Assembly: GCA_017883485.1 (NCBI GenBank)
Contig: JADGNM010000017.1
Coordinates: 1-14,816, forward strand
Reading direction: 5' to 3'
Length of the DNA: 14,816 bases
From: Methanosarcina sp.
GTDB taxonomy: Archaea > Halobacteriota > Methanosarcinia > Methanosarcinales > Methanosarcinaceae
The notes under the pieces are model-generated. The model saw only the letters and a list, made by a program, of their open reading frames with translations, did not search any database and was not told the DNA's origin. Shown here in pieces: positions 6,544 to 14,816 of this stretch; the first letter of the stretch is position 1, and each line of letters begins with the position of its first letter. A program made the position numbers and the translations under genes.

Positions 6544-7923
6544 TCACGCCTTTCTGTGTGCAGGATGGTATTTCTGGATGTACTTGTTGTCAATCCTACC
6601 CAGCTGGTTTTCTGGTAGGTGGGCGAGAATCTTCCAGCCAATTTCCAGAGTATCTAAAATGGTCCTGTTTTCGTTTCTTCCCTGAGTGACAAATTGCCTT
6701 TCGAAAAGGTCGGCAAACTCGAGGAACTTTTTGTCTCTTTCGGACAGCGCTTCCTTACCGACGATTGCCACGAGACCTCTCAGGTCACGCCCTTCAGCAT
6801 AACCTGCAAAGAGCTGGTCAGAAACAGCCTTGTGGTCTTCCCTCGTCTTTTCTGGACCTATACCATTGTTCATCAGCCTTGAAAGAGACGGCAGCACATT
6901 GATTGGAGGGTAGATACCTTTCCTGTGCAGTTCTCTGGAGATCAGGATCTGGCCTTCGGTAATATACCCGGAAAGGTCAGGAATCGGGTGAGTAACGTCG
7001 TCACCTGGCATTGAGAGGATAGGAATCTGAGTAACGGATCCCTTGGCACCCTTGACAATACCTGCACGCTCGTAGAGAGTTGCAAGGTCAGTGTACATGT
7101 AACCAGGATACCCACGGCGGCCAGGCACTTCGTTACGGGCGGCACCCATCTGACGCATAGCTTCTGCATAGTTGGTAATGTCAGTCAGGATGACAAGCAC
7201 ATGCATGCCGTGTTCGTATGCCAGGTACTCGGCTGCCGTGAGCGCCATACGCGGAGTGATCAGACGTTCGACTGCAGGGTCGTCGGCCAGGTTCAGGAAC
7301 ACGACAGCTCTTTCAAGAGCACCTGTCTTTTCGAAGTCGCTCATGAAATACTGGGCTTCTTCGTGCGTGATACCCATTGCGCAGAAAACCACTGCGAAAG
7401 CAGATTCAGACCCTGGCACGGTAGCCTGCCTTGCGATCTGCAGGGCAATTTCGTTGTGTGGGAGACCTGAGCCTGAGAAGAGCGGCAGTTTCTGCCCGCG
7501 GACAAGGGTGTTTGTCCCGTCGATTGTAGAAATTCCTGTCTGGATGAAGTCTTTTGGAGGCAGCCTTGCGTATGGGTTCATTGCAGCCCCGTTGATATCC
7601 AGCAACTGGTCGGGCACGACCCTCGGCCCTCCATCCAGGGGGTCTCCTGAACCGGACAGGATCCTGCCGAGGAGGTCGATGGATGCAGGGAGCTTAAGAG
7701 TTTCTCCGGTGAAGACCACACCACAGTTCTTGTCAAGCCCACCGGTACCTTCGAAAACCTGGACAACCACGACGTTCTTGGAAGTATCAAGCACCTGGCC
7801 TCTGCGAACAGTCCCATCGGGCAATTTGACATTAACGATTTCTTGGTAACCTACAGGCTCAGTTTTCTCGACAAAGAGTAGAGGTCCTGCGATCTGAGTG
7901 ATTGTCTTGTACTCTTTTGCCAT
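6544..7923 (-). CDS. ahaB: A1Ao ATP synthase subunit B (regulatory nucleotide-binding subunit)
   Basis: A 459-residue non-catalytic subunit that alternates with AhaA in the A3B3 headpiece. It has the usual beta-barrel N-terminal domain, a central nucleotide-binding fold in which the P-loop is replaced by [14 protein letters not shown] (as in all B-type subunits), and the motifs [20 protein letters not shown] and [17 protein letters not shown]. The ATG at 7923 has a very strong GGGAGGT that is part of the last codons of ahaA, leaving only two bases between the genes. Full length; ends HPAHRKA. It acts at the membrane surface facing the cytoplasm. Confidence 0.97.
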   Translation of the reverse strand: MAKEYKTITQIAGPLLFVEKTEPVGYQEIVNVKLPDGTVRRGQVLDTSKNVVVVQVFEGTGGLDKNCGVVFTGETLKLPASIDLLGRILSGSGDPLDGGPRVVPDQLLDINGAAMNPYARLPPKDFIQTGISTIDGTNTLVRGQKLPLFSGSGLPHNEIALQIARQATVPGSESAFAVVFCAMGITHEEAQYFMSDFEKTGALERAVVFLNLADDPAVERLITPRMALTAAEYLAYEHGMHVLVILTDITNYAEAMRQMGAARNEVPGRRGYPGYMYTDLATLYERAGIVKGAKGSVTQIPILSMPGDDVTHPIPDLSGYITEGQILISRELHRKGIYPPINVLPSLSRLMNNGIGPEKTREDHKAVSDQLFAGYAEGRDLRGLVAIVGKEALSERDKKFLEFADLFERQFVTQGRNENRTILDTLEIGWKILAHLPENQLGRIDNKYIQKYHPAHRKA

Positions 7924-7925
7924 GC

Positions 7926-9662
7926 TTATTTACCTCCCAGAGCTGCGAATTCCTTGTCCATTTTTGCAAGGATTGCATTCATATTGGCATCGAAGTTATC
8001 TTCGAACTTGATCTTGGGAAGCTCGTTCTTGGAATCCAACTTGACAATTTGCGAAACGAGTGATCCTGATTTCAAGGCATCGAATGCCATGTCTCCGAAC
8101 TTCATTATGGACTGCAACATCCTGTACTGTTTTGCGTACGGGCTGTAGGTGTCTATCGGGTGGAATGCGTTCTGCTGCAGGTAGAATTCCCTTATCATAC
8201 GGGTAACTTCAAGCAGCATCTGCTGTTCTTCCGGAAGAGAGTCGGAACCGACAAGCTGCACAATTTCCTGCAGTTCGGATTCAGTCTGCAGCATATCCAT
8301 TGCCCTTTCCCTCATAGCGACGTAGTCGGTAGCCACGTTAACTTCATACCACGGATCAAGGATTTCTTTATACAGGCTGTAGCTGGTCAACCAGTTAATG
8401 GCAGGGAAGTGACGCCTCTGGGACAGCTTTGCATCCAGAGCCCAGAAAACCTTCACTATACGGAGCGTGTTCTGAGTTACAGGCTCGGAGAAGTCACCAC
8501 CGGGTGGGGACACTGCACCGATAACAGTAATTGAGCCTTCCTCACCACTGAGAGTCTCGGCAACACCGGAGCGCTCGTAGAATTCGGCCAGCCTAGCAGA
8601 CAGGTATGCCGGGTAACCTTCTTCACCAGGCATTTCTTCCAGACGGGAGGAGATTTCTCTCATGGCTTCTGCCCACCTGGAGGTAGAGTCTGCCATCAGG
8701 GAGACGTCATACCCCATGTCACGGTAGTATTCCGCAAGTGTGATCCCTGTGTATACAGATGCTTCTCTTGCAGCCACGGGCATGTTTGAGGTGTTGGCGA
8801 CAAGGATAGTACGCTCCATGAGGGGCCTTCCTGTCTGCGGGTCTTCCAGACGAGGGAAGTCCCACAGAACGTCTGCCATTTCGTTTCCGCGTTCCCCACA
8901 ACCGACATAGACCACAATATCGGTGTCACTCCATTTTGAAAGCTGCTGCTGGGTAACGGTCTTGCCCGACCCGAAAGGTCCTGGAATTGCTGCAGTGCCT
9001 CCCTTTGCTACAGGGAAAAGTCCGTCAAGGACTCTCTGCCCTGTGACCAGGGGCCTACTAGGAGTAAGTTTTTTCTTTACTGGTCTTGGTCTCCTGACTG
9101 GCCATCTGTGCATCATTTGCAGCTCGGTACCGTCAGTTAAAGTACAGACAGTATCTAAAACAGTGAAGCTTCCGCTCTTAATATCGGCGATTGTGCCCGA
9201 CTTGTCCGGGGGCATCATGATCTTGTGTTCAATGTTTACTGTTTCCTGAACAACTCCGATCACTTCTCCACTTTTTATGAAATCTCCCTTTTTAGCAACA
9301 GGCTTAAATTCCCAGAGTTTCTGGTGGTCAAGCCCGTCTGCAGTGACACCTCTGCCAATGAAGCCGCCCGTCCTTTCAAGCAGGACGTGCAGTGGCCTCT
9401 GAACCCCGTCATAAATACTTGAAAGAAGACCTGGACCAAGCTCCACGGCAAGAGACATACCTGTAGTTAGACATGGCTCCCCAGGCCTTACGCCTCCTGT
9501 CTCTTCGTATACCTGGATGATGGTCTTGTCCCCTACTATCTGGATGACTTCGCCCATCAGCCCTTGATCACCGACTTTGCAAAGATCATACATCTTTGCA
9601 TTCAAGCCGATTGCGGTGACGACAGGCCCAGACACACGATAAATTTCACCTTTTACTTCCAC
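7926..9662 (-). CDS. ahaA: A1Ao ATP synthase subunit A (catalytic)
   Basis: A 578-residue catalytic subunit. The Walker A motif GPFGSGKT is at residues 228-235, the catalytic Glu lies in GERGNE at 256-261, and the Walker B region [10 protein letters not shown] follows. The large non-homologous insert typical of A/V-type catalytic subunits lies between about 115 and 200. The start is a GTG at 9662, overlapping ahaF by 10 bases, with AGGTG seven bases upstream; the protein begins [14 protein letters not shown] as in relatives. All key residues are present and length is normal. Three copies with AhaB make ATP from ADP and phosphate. Confidence 0.98.
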   Translation of the reverse strand: MEVKGEIYRVSGPVVTAIGLNAKMYDLCKVGDQGLMGEVIQIVGDKTIIQVYEETGGVRPGEPCLTTGMSLAVELGPGLLSSIYDGVQRPLHVLLERTGGFIGRGVTADGLDHQKLWEFKPVAKKGDFIKSGEVIGVVQETVNIEHKIMMPPDKSGTIADIKSGSFTVLDTVCTLTDGTELQMMHRWPVRRPRPVKKKLTPSRPLVTGQRVLDGLFPVAKGGTAAIPGPFGSGKTVTQQQLSKWSDTDIVVYVGCGERGNEMADVLWDFPRLEDPQTGRPLMERTILVANTSNMPVAAREASVYTGITLAEYYRDMGYDVSLMADSTSRWAEAMREISSRLEEMPGEEGYPAYLSARLAEFYERSGVAETLSGEEGSITVIGAVSPPGGDFSEPVTQNTLRIVKVFWALDAKLSQRRHFPAINWLTSYSLYKEILDPWYEVNVATDYVAMRERAMDMLQTESELQEIVQLVGSDSLPEEQQMLLEVTRMIREFYLQQNAFHPIDTYSPYAKQYRMLQSIMKFGDMAFDALKSGSLVSQIVKLDSKNELPKIKFEDNFDANMNAILAKMDKEFAALGGK

Positions 9663-9955
9663 AGATCAACACCTACCGCTTGTTTTATTTTATCTCTTAA
9701 ACTCATTGAGCCTCCAGCTCCTCCTAGGGCTACTACTGTAGGCTGGACGGACTCATTCAAGTTTTTCATTAAAATTTCCGGCAGATTACTAATATCATCG
9801 TTATGCATTACAATAATTCCGACGCTCTTATCTTCAAGCACAGACCTTACAGCAGACTCTACAGCTTTGGCATCATTGGTTTCGTAAATTTTCCTGATGC
9901 CAGCCAGCCTGAATCCCGTAACAAACTCGCTCTTTCCAATCGCTGCTAATTCCAT
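9653..9955 (-). CDS. ahaF: A1Ao ATP synthase subunit F
   Basis: A 100-residue central-stalk subunit with a Rossmann-like N-terminal domain ([20 protein letters not shown], then [11 protein letters not shown]) and the short C-terminal helix that in this family contacts subunits D and A/B. Its ATG overlaps the ahaC stop by one base (TGATG), and its end overlaps the GTG start of ahaA by 10 bases, so translation of C, F and A is probably coupled. Length is normal. Confidence 0.95.
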   Translation of the reverse strand: MELAAIGKSEFVTGFRLAGIRKIYETNDAKAVESAVRSVLEDKSVGIIVMHNDDISNLPEILMKNLNESVQPTVVALGGAGGSMSLRDKIKQAVGVDLWK

Positions 9956-11037
9956 CAGATAACCACCAACTGTTCTTTGATTAGATTATCATCGAGGCCA
10001 GTCTCCTTACCCCTGAAGATAATCCGGAGGTTATTGACCTCATTATTTTTGTGGATAATATAATCCATTACAGGTACGATAGAGAGCGGAGATGCGTGCG
10101 AAAAAGTGGTTGCGGATTCTAGATAGTACCTTGTAAACTTGCTTTCAAGAATAGTCAGAGAAGCCATATCCAGATCGGTAACGTCTGAAATTGCATCCCA
10201 GTACTGAGTTTTTTGAAGCGCATTGACAAACTCGTCATATGGAAGAGACGCCAGTTTCGCGGGCTTCAGTTCGATCCCACCCTCAATCATAAGGGACATG
10301 ATATCATCATACTGCTCTACTCCTGCTTTTTTCAGCCTGAAAAGATTACTCAAGTTCTTAACATCGACTTCCAGCCTGACAATCCTGGTAAAGAGCTTGC
10401 GATCCTTGGATTTTGGTTCTCCTATTGCTTCAAACAGGCTTGAGTAATACATCTTGTCAAGCTCGTTTTCTATGTCAGCCAGGTTAGTTCCGTCAAACTT
10501 CTGCAGTAGGGGATAGTACTCTGTCTTTTTCAAGGACTCAACTACTTCCTGATATGTGGCCTTGGCTGCAAGTTCTGACAGGAAGGTGTAAGTAAACTGC
10601 CCGGAAGCGATCAGAAACTCCAGGATCTCTTCAACAGATGCGTTGTAGAGTTTACCGCGGAGAAGTGTTTTGATACTCAAGATTTCATACCTTTTCAGGT
10701 ATGCGGTAATCAGGTAGTTCAGTTCTCCTGAGGTGATTCTTCCCAACTTATCATGGGTGAGTGCAAGATTCCTGTTTAATGCGTGTTCTGCCAGATCGCC
10801 ACCGCTGTATTTCATTGCCAGTTCGTCAACATCGTTTTTATATTCAGACTCTTGGATAAAACGGGTAATTTCATCAATCCCCATGTTGAGAAGCCGGGGA
10901 TACGATTCTTTAGGAAGCAGGTTACTCTTCATCGCGCGGACACGGGTTACGGCATAAGCATAGTTGGATGTGCCTTTTTTCTTCTTTTCGGATTCTTTTG
11001 AGGGTTTTTTCCCCCGGAGTCTCTCCAAAAGCCGCAT
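9955..11037 (-). CDS. ahaC: A1Ao ATP synthase subunit C (socket of the central stalk)
   Basis: A 360-residue homologue of V-ATPase subunit d, the funnel that seats the D/F axle on the c-ring. It is soluble and mostly helical, built as internal three-fold repeats. Recognisable parts are [18 protein letters not shown] at about 24-41 and, near the end, [20 protein letters not shown] followed by LRIIFRGK. The first 23 residues are an unusually basic, lysine-rich extension. The ATG at 11037 follows the ahaE stop by six bases, with GGTGA six bases upstream. Full length. Confidence 0.95.
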   Translation of the reverse strand: MRLLERLRGKKPSKESEKKKKGTSNYAYAVTRVRAMKSNLLPKESYPRLLNMGIDEITRFIQESEYKNDVDELAMKYSGGDLAEHALNRNLALTHDKLGRITSGELNYLITAYLKRYEILSIKTLLRGKLYNASVEEILEFLIASGQFTYTFLSELAAKATYQEVVESLKKTEYYPLLQKFDGTNLADIENELDKMYYSSLFEAIGEPKSKDRKLFTRIVRLEVDVKNLSNLFRLKKAGVEQYDDIMSLMIEGGIELKPAKLASLPYDEFVNALQKTQYWDAISDVTDLDMASLTILESKFTRYYLESATTFSHASPLSIVPVMDYIIHKNNEVNNLRIIFRGKETGLDDNLIKEQLVVI

Positions 11038-11043
11038 TGAACA

Positions 11044-11595
11044 TCACCCGTATAGAATATCAGACATCTGCTTCAATGAACGCTCATATGCGTTTTTCAG
11101 GATTGAATCGTATGTGAAATCTAACCTGACTGTCCTGTCATCGTTTTCCAGAACAATGCCGCCGAAACAATCTATGTCGCCAGCGTAAGATAAGGAAGAT
11201 GATTTCTTGACAACTGCTTCAGAGTTTTTATTAGAATATATCTTGACACCTTCAGCTTCGTGCTTCCCGATCAGATCACTTAATAGCTTCTCGGCTTTAG
11301 AAGCAGGCATCGACTTTATAGACTCAAGGGTCTTATTGTAGACCTGATCTAAAAGTTCCTTGCGTTTGTTAAGCCTTATTCTTTTTACGTCTAGGTTTGC
11401 ACTGGATATTACCTGCTGGTGCAAGTTTTTGAGGTCATCTTCAGCTTCTGCAAGGCTATCTCCGAGCATCTTCTTCTGGGCATCTTTGGCCTCATTAAGA
11501 ATCTCAGATACTCTTGCATCAGCTTCAGCCTTGATCTTGGTAACCTCAGCCTGTGCACCATTCTGGATATCCTTTATAACGATATCTAGTCCCAT
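11044..11595 (-). CDS. ahaE: A1Ao ATP synthase subunit E (peripheral stalk)
   Basis: A 183-residue peripheral-stalk subunit that pairs with AhaH to hold the headpiece against rotation. The N-terminal half is one long charged helix with heptad character (AEVTKIKAEADARVSEIL onwards) and the C-terminal half is a globular domain with the usual GGIVLENDDRTVRLDFTYDS region. The ATG at 11595 has a near-perfect TTTGGAGGTAG ribosome binding site, stronger than at most of its neighbours. This would let ahaE recruit ribosomes independently after the 180-nt gap that follows ahaK. Confidence 0.95.
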   Translation of the reverse strand: MGLDIVIKDIQNGAQAEVTKIKAEADARVSEILNEAKDAQKKMLGDSLAEAEDDLKNLHQQVISSANLDVKRIRLNKRKELLDQVYNKTLESIKSMPASKAEKLLSDLIGKHEAEGVKIYSNKNSEAVVKKSSSLSYAGDIDCFGGIVLENDDRTVRLDFTYDSILKNAYERSLKQMSDILYG

Positions 11596-11614
11596 GCATC
11601 TACCTCCAAATAAA

Positions 11615-11769
11615 TAAGAGCAAAGAATACCCTAAGAAGGCAAGGAATGCTCTAAAGAACAAAGATTGCCTAAAAGAGCAAACTGCCCGACAAACTTAGA
11701 GCACGAATGCCCTAATGGTTTAGAGCGAAGGATGCTCTAAAAAATTTAAGAGCAGGGAATACTCTTAAA
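11615..11769 (-). repeat. Tandem array of about seven degenerate hairpin repeats between ahaK and ahaE
   Basis: On the coding strand the gap holds seven 20-25-nt units close to TTAGAGCATTCCTTGCTCTTA. Units begin (plus-strand coordinate) near 11615, 11633, 11653, 11671, 11695, 11720 and 11747. Several are self-complementary. 11745-11769 has the stem TTTAAGAG/CTCTTAAA. 11719-11741 has TTTAGAGC/GCTCTAAA with a 7-nt loop. 11696-11715 has TTAGGGCA/TGCTCTAA (one G-U pair) closing a UUCG loop. No protein-coding frame is credible here. The array sits after the c-subunit gene, where extra mRNA stability or partial termination would alter subunit ratios. Confidence 0.8.
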
Positions 11770-11775
11770 ATCAAT

Positions 11776-12027
11776 TTAGCTGCTAACAAGCAATGCCACG
11801 ACAAGACCGAAGATAACGATGGTTTCTGGAATGACAGTAAGGATCAAACCCTTACCAAACAAGGCTTCATTCTCTGCCATTGCACCAATAGCTGCAGAAC
11901 CGATATCCTTTTCTGCCCATGCAGATGCAATACCAGTTCCTGCGATTGCAATTGCTGCTCCGAGTGCTTTCAGTCCTGCGTCTCCAAATATTGGTGCTGC
12001 TGCTGCCACTGTTGCTGCTTCTACCAT
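11776..12027 (-). CDS. ahaK: A1Ao ATP synthase subunit K (c-ring proteolipid)
   Basis: An 83-residue two-helix membrane hairpin that forms the rotating c-ring. The N-terminal part is hydrophobic, helix 1 runs to about Trp37, the polar loop includes AEKDIGS, and helix 2 carries the ion-binding carboxylate Glu68 within IPETIVIFG. Thr69 next to it can supply a hydroxyl ligand. A plain two-helix c subunit, rather than a duplicated four-helix one, suits net ATP synthesis. The ATG at 12027 has a strong GGAGG eight bases upstream, and the ahaI stop is four bases before it. Methanosarcina A1Ao enzymes are known to couple to both sodium ions and protons; whether this one does cannot be read directly. 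Confidence 0.97.
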   Translation of the reverse strand: MVEAATVAAAAPIFGDAGLKALGAAIAIAGTGIASAWAEKDIGSAAIGAMAENEALFGKGLILTVIPETIVIFGLVVALLVSS

Positions 12028-12031
12028 GTTT

Positions 12032-13984
12032 TTATTCCTCCGTGTATTTTCTTATATAACCGAATGGATTGAATTTTCTGCCCCCGCCCTGGTAGAATTT
12101 TCCGAAGAATTCTACGTACTGCAACCTGAGTGCGTGCAGTCCGGGAGCTATGATACTCAGGACAGTGTTTAGGGCATGTCCGAGTATAAAAATGATTATT
12201 GCAGCTATTGCTGCGAAGCCGATCTGAGAGTGATCAGGCCAAATCATTTTGAATGCAATGTCATTAACCGTACCTGCGATGTAAATCGAAGACAGACCGA
12301 CTGCTATAATACGGGCATACGAAAGCGTGTTACCCATAAGAGATGGCAATTCAATAGGACCTTTGATGCCTTCACCCATGGTTAGCATAACAATCCCGAG
12401 AACAAGAATACCAGCACCGACGTAAGTCAGTCCTGAAATACCGCCAAAATAGCCGAGAGCTGCAACGAGTACACCAAGCTCGATTATCATCCAGCTGCCT
12501 TTTTCAAGAACTGCATGTTTCATGCTGTGGTGAGAAAGATTTATGAACCCAAGAATGAACCCAAGATTTAAATGTAGCAGTCCTACGATGAGACATACTC
12601 CAATCATTGTCATTATCATGTGAGTCCTGTGGACCGGGAATGTAAATTGTTCACCGGCTAGTCCTGAGAACAGAGTGACTGTATCCCATCCAGGTATCAA
12701 CCCTGGTATTGTTTCGCCTTCGGCATGCATACTTGCCAAGGGGAACCCAAGAAACTCACCATAAATAATACCGAATATAAATGTTGAGATCTGACAATAG
12801 AGCAGAATATTCATTAAAGGCTTCACTGCATCCGATTTTACTAACTTTTTAATCGCAAGTGCTATCGCTCCCAGAATAATTGCGTACCCGATATCTCCGA
12901 GGATCATCCCATATATCAAGGGGAATGTTATTAAGAGGATTGAAGAGGGATCGATTTCGGTGTATTTGGGTCTGGAATACAGGTCCATGATCTCCTGCAT
13001 AGGTGCTACTGGTTTTGAATTGTTATACTCGACAGGTACATGTCCTTCTTCTTCTTCTTCTTCCTCTATTTCTAAAGAGGTGACATATGCCCGGCTGGAT
13101 GTAGCACTATTAACAGTGCTGACCACTTTATCGTAATTATCGCTGGGAACCCAACCTTCAATAATAAAGGCGTTCTGTGAGGTAGCGATTCTTAATGGCA
13201 GTTCTGCCTTCTGGTTTTCGATACTCAAGATCTCATCACTGGCAAGGAGGAAATCCGCATACTGTGACTTCATGGATTCGACCTCTTTTCTCAGCGACTC
13301 GATCTGTCTAGAGGCATCAGCCTCATTCTGTTCTGTTACCTTTAATAACTCGCTTGGAATACCACCTCTTTCCGGAACTCTAAGATCTCTAAATTCGAGC
13401 TTCTGAAGCACTTCCTGGACTCTGTCAGCATCTTTTTTGGCTACAAAGAGTACGACCGTTTTTGCCTGTGGATCATAATACAATTCATAAGCCTGCGTGA
13501 TGCTTGAAATTTGACCTTCTTCCAGATTTCCTTTTATTGACCCTGCGAAAACCTTGAGGTTATCATAACCACGATAATAATCAAAATCCAGATTTATGGA
13601 CAGGAATGGGAGAAGATCTCTTTTCTGAGTTTCCAGATCCTTCAAATCGGTCTCACATTTACTGATCATTTCGGATTTTTCTGAGATGGACCTGTCCAGT
13701 TGATTCAGTTTTGTATCAAGTTCACGCAGAACTGAATCAGCTTTCTGGACTGCCGGTTCTTTTGGTTCAATCCCCAAGAAATTGGAGATAGAGCGGATCT
13801 TCACAAGCTTTCTAGATACTTCTTCTGCATTTTGAAATGGCTTGCTGATCTTAAAACCAGACTCATCTTCAATAAAATCTTCAACATGAAAGAGATTAGA
13901 ATCATGAAGTGCATCGACGGTTACTTTTAAAATGCTTTTGTGCCCAACAATAATGGCTTTTGTCATCCTTTTGGGTCTACTCAT
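12032..13984 (-). CDS. ahaI: A1Ao ATP synthase subunit I (stator a subunit)
   Basis: A 650-residue a-type subunit with a soluble N-terminal half that meets the peripheral stalks and a membrane half with about seven or eight helices. The essential Arg of the ion channel is in [11 protein letters not shown], near residue 558, and [12 protein letters not shown] and [12 protein letters not shown] are the usual C-terminal motifs. A run of seven Glu at about 307-313 lies in the linker between the halves. The ATG at 13984 ([14 protein letters not shown]) overlaps the ahaH stop by eight bases and follows a GAGGGCGG ribosome binding site; an in-frame ATG at 13999 lacks one. Full length. Confidence 0.96.
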   Translation of the reverse strand: MSRPKRMTKAIIVGHKSILKVTVDALHDSNLFHVEDFIEDESGFKISKPFQNAEEVSRKLVKIRSISNFLGIEPKEPAVQKADSVLRELDTKLNQLDRSISEKSEMISKCETDLKDLETQKRDLLPFLSINLDFDYYRGYDNLKVFAGSIKGNLEEGQISSITQAYELYYDPQAKTVVLFVAKKDADRVQEVLQKLEFRDLRVPERGGIPSELLKVTEQNEADASRQIESLRKEVESMKSQYADFLLASDEILSIENQKAELPLRIATSQNAFIIEGWVPSDNYDKVVSTVNSATSSRAYVTSLEIEEEEEEEGHVPVEYNNSKPVAPMQEIMDLYSRPKYTEIDPSSILLITFPLIYGMILGDIGYAIILGAIALAIKKLVKSDAVKPLMNILLYCQISTFIFGIIYGEFLGFPLASMHAEGETIPGLIPGWDTVTLFSGLAGEQFTFPVHRTHMIMTMIGVCLIVGLLHLNLGFILGFINLSHHSMKHAVLEKGSWMIIELGVLVAALGYFGGISGLTYVGAGILVLGIVMLTMGEGIKGPIELPSLMGNTLSYARIIAVGLSSIYIAGTVNDIAFKMIWPDHSQIGFAAIAAIIIFILGHALNTVLSIIAPGLHALRLQYVEFFGKFYQGGGRKFNPFGYIRKYTEE

Positions 13985-14303
13985 GTACCGCCCTCTCAAA
14001 CTCTATTAATAGATAATCAACGGCTTTGTCAACGTTGGCTTGAGCTTTCTGGGCCATGGCTAAAGCATTTTGTTCACCATCTTTAAGAATCCTGTTTCTC
14101 TCAACCAGAATTTTTTCTTCACCAGATTTAAAGGAATCTTGTGCAGCTTTGTGTGAATCAACTTCAGCTTGTTTCAAGATTTCTCTAGCTTCAGCTCGAG
14201 CATCAGAGATACGTTTGTTTTTTATTTCAATGGCTTCATCAATCATTTTTTTCGCATTCTCTTCTGCTTTTTTGATTTCAGATAAGATTTCATTTTTAGC
14301 CAT
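13977..14303 (-). CDS. ahaH: A1Ao ATP synthase subunit H (peripheral stalk)
   Basis: A 108-residue, almost entirely helical, charged protein rich in Ala, Glu and Lys ([18 protein letters not shown] onwards) with the stutter pattern of the right-handed coiled coil that H forms with E. It is the first gene of the operon. The ATG at 14303 has GGAG about seven bases upstream, and the gene overlaps ahaI by eight bases. Length is normal and no transmembrane segment is present. Confidence 0.93.
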   Translation of the reverse strand: MAKNEILSEIKKAEENAKKMIDEAIEIKNKRISDARAEAREILKQAEVDSHKAAQDSFKSGEEKILVERNRILKDGEQNALAMAQKAQANVDKAVDYLLIEFERAVHE

Positions 14304-14354
14304 GTGAATCTCCGTCTCTCAAAATTTAAAATATAAATTAATGATTAAAAATCC

Positions 14355-14372
14355 CTACTCCAAAGGAGGTAG
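14355..14372 (-). promoter_or_regulatory. Leader hairpin containing an anti-Shine-Dalgarno-like sequence
   Basis: On the minus strand the predicted aha leader reads CTACCTCCTTTGGAGTAG, which folds as CTAC(C)TCC / GGAGTAG with a TTT loop and one bulged base. CTACCTCC is also the exact complement of the GGAGGTAG ribosome binding site of ahaE and resembles the 3' end of 16S rRNA. It lies roughly at the predicted transcript start, so whether it is transcribed in full depends on the exact start site. Confidence 0.4.
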
Positions 14373-14382
14373 TTAACAAACC

Positions 14383-14403
14383 TTCGCGAAAGGACTATAT
14401 AAC
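14383..14403 (-). promoter_or_regulatory. Promoter of the aha operon: TATA box plus adjacent palindrome
   Basis: GTTATATAG at 14395-14403 on the minus strand is a good archaeal TATA box, about 95 bases before the ahaH ATG, predicting a start near 14370 and a leader of about 65 nt. Immediately downstream lies the perfect palindrome TTCGCGAA (14383-14390), inside CCTTTCGCGAAGG. It stands out in very AT-rich DNA and is placed where a bound regulator would interfere with polymerase, so it is a candidate operator. Confidence 0.5.
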
Positions 14404-14816
14404 AGCTTCGGTTTTATCATAAGAGAGTAAAATGAATATAATGAAAAATCGTTATATATCCTGCCAGTCAGGATTTTTTAAGAAAAATATTATTATAAAT
14501 AGCAAAATATATGATTTAAATCCAAAAGATTAAATATGACAGTAAAAAATAATAAATATAAATAGTGAAATGTAATTCGGATTAGGGAACCTGCCTAAAT
14601 ATGGTATATAAAATAATGTGTAGAATAAAGTGTGGAGCGCAACCACAATGTTCTCAATCTGGATCCGGAGTGCAAAATTAAAATTATTTTAAAGTTCACT
14701 AACAAACTAAAATATTACGCTTAGGAACGGTAAAAAAATAAAATCTGATATTATAAATAATTATATATAATATTAGCTAGAATTAATTCCTAAAGATTAA
14801 GGAATTGAATAATAGT
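14404..14816. other. AT-rich intergenic region upstream of aha with plus-strand hairpins and a TATA box
   Basis: No convincing gene is seen in these 413 bases. Visible structures are as follows. A plus-strand hairpin ATCCTG/CAGGAT (14458-14474, 5-nt loop) is followed by T6, which looks like a terminator. A plus-strand TATATAAA is centred near 14608. Below it lies a TGTGG/CCACA hairpin (14631-14647). At the right edge an inverted repeat AATTCCT/AGGAATT (14785-14806) is seen. These could belong to a small plus-strand transcript or to the neighbouring gene outside the window. Confidence 0.4.

Noticed and set aside
6540..6641. 34-codon N-terminal extension of ahaD
   Set aside because: It only reads through ahaB codons in another frame; the ATG at 6539 has a ribosome binding site and matches family starts.
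7172..7849. 225-codon plus-strand open frame opposite ahaB
   Set aside because: It lies wholly inside a conserved gene; long antisense frames are common in such codon usage, and the translation is Ser/Pro/Arg-rich without motifs.
11615..11769. CRISPR array
   Set aside because: Units are only 20-25 nt, degenerate and contiguous, with no unique spacers, and they lie inside an operon without cas genes.
14330..14337. TTTATATT on the minus strand close to ahaH, as an alternative promoter
   Set aside because: It would start transcription only about five bases before the ATG and so remove the GGAG ribosome binding site; the site at 14395-14403 fits better.
14432..14533. 33-codon plus-strand frame upstream of aha (MNIMKNRY...)
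   Set aside because: Weak ribosome binding site, AT-driven composition, and it contains a terminator-like hairpin; no evidence that it is translated.

Overview
The window comes from a Methanosarcina-type methanogenic archaeon. The evidence is a ten-gene A1Ao ATP synthase (aha) operon in the order H-I-K-E-C-F-A-B-D-G. It includes the tiny gene ahaG, which is typical of Methanosarcina. AT-rich spacers, archaeal TATA boxes and two paralogues of a family I recognise as DUF1699 fit this. I cannot fix the species from the sequence alone.

Layout from left to right. Positions 1-42 hold the first 14 codons of a minus-strand gene that leaves the window; it resembles the start of a transposase-type protein. 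An AT-rich spacer with an interrupted inverted repeat follows. Positions 442-3054 form a small accessory island: a DUF1699 gene (minus), a structured 530-nt spacer, a coiled-coil protein (plus), and a second DUF1699 gene (minus) that converges on the coiled-coil gene. Next comes hypF (minus, 3260-5563), a full-length hydrogenase maturation carbamoyltransferase. From 5730 to 14303 the minus strand is the complete aha operon, read from right to left. About 500 nt of AT-rich upstream sequence contains a TATA box, a short palindrome and a leader hairpin.

How the genes work together. AhaI and AhaK form the membrane ion motor. AhaH and AhaE form peripheral stalks. AhaC, AhaF and AhaD form the central axle and socket, and AhaA and AhaB form the catalytic hexamer. 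Together they make ATP from the ion gradients generated by methanogenesis. Most junctions are overlapping or 2-6 nt apart. The exception is a 180-nt gap between ahaK (the multicopy c subunit) and ahaE. That gap is filled by about seven tandem degenerate hairpin repeats and is the most striking unexplained structure here. The operon ends in a hairpin plus U-tract overlapping the ahaG stop codon.

I see no rRNA, tRNA or CRISPR array. The best candidates for new biology are the K-E hairpin array, the nested inverted repeat at 1038-1144, and the DUF1699 / coiled-coil / DUF1699 island.
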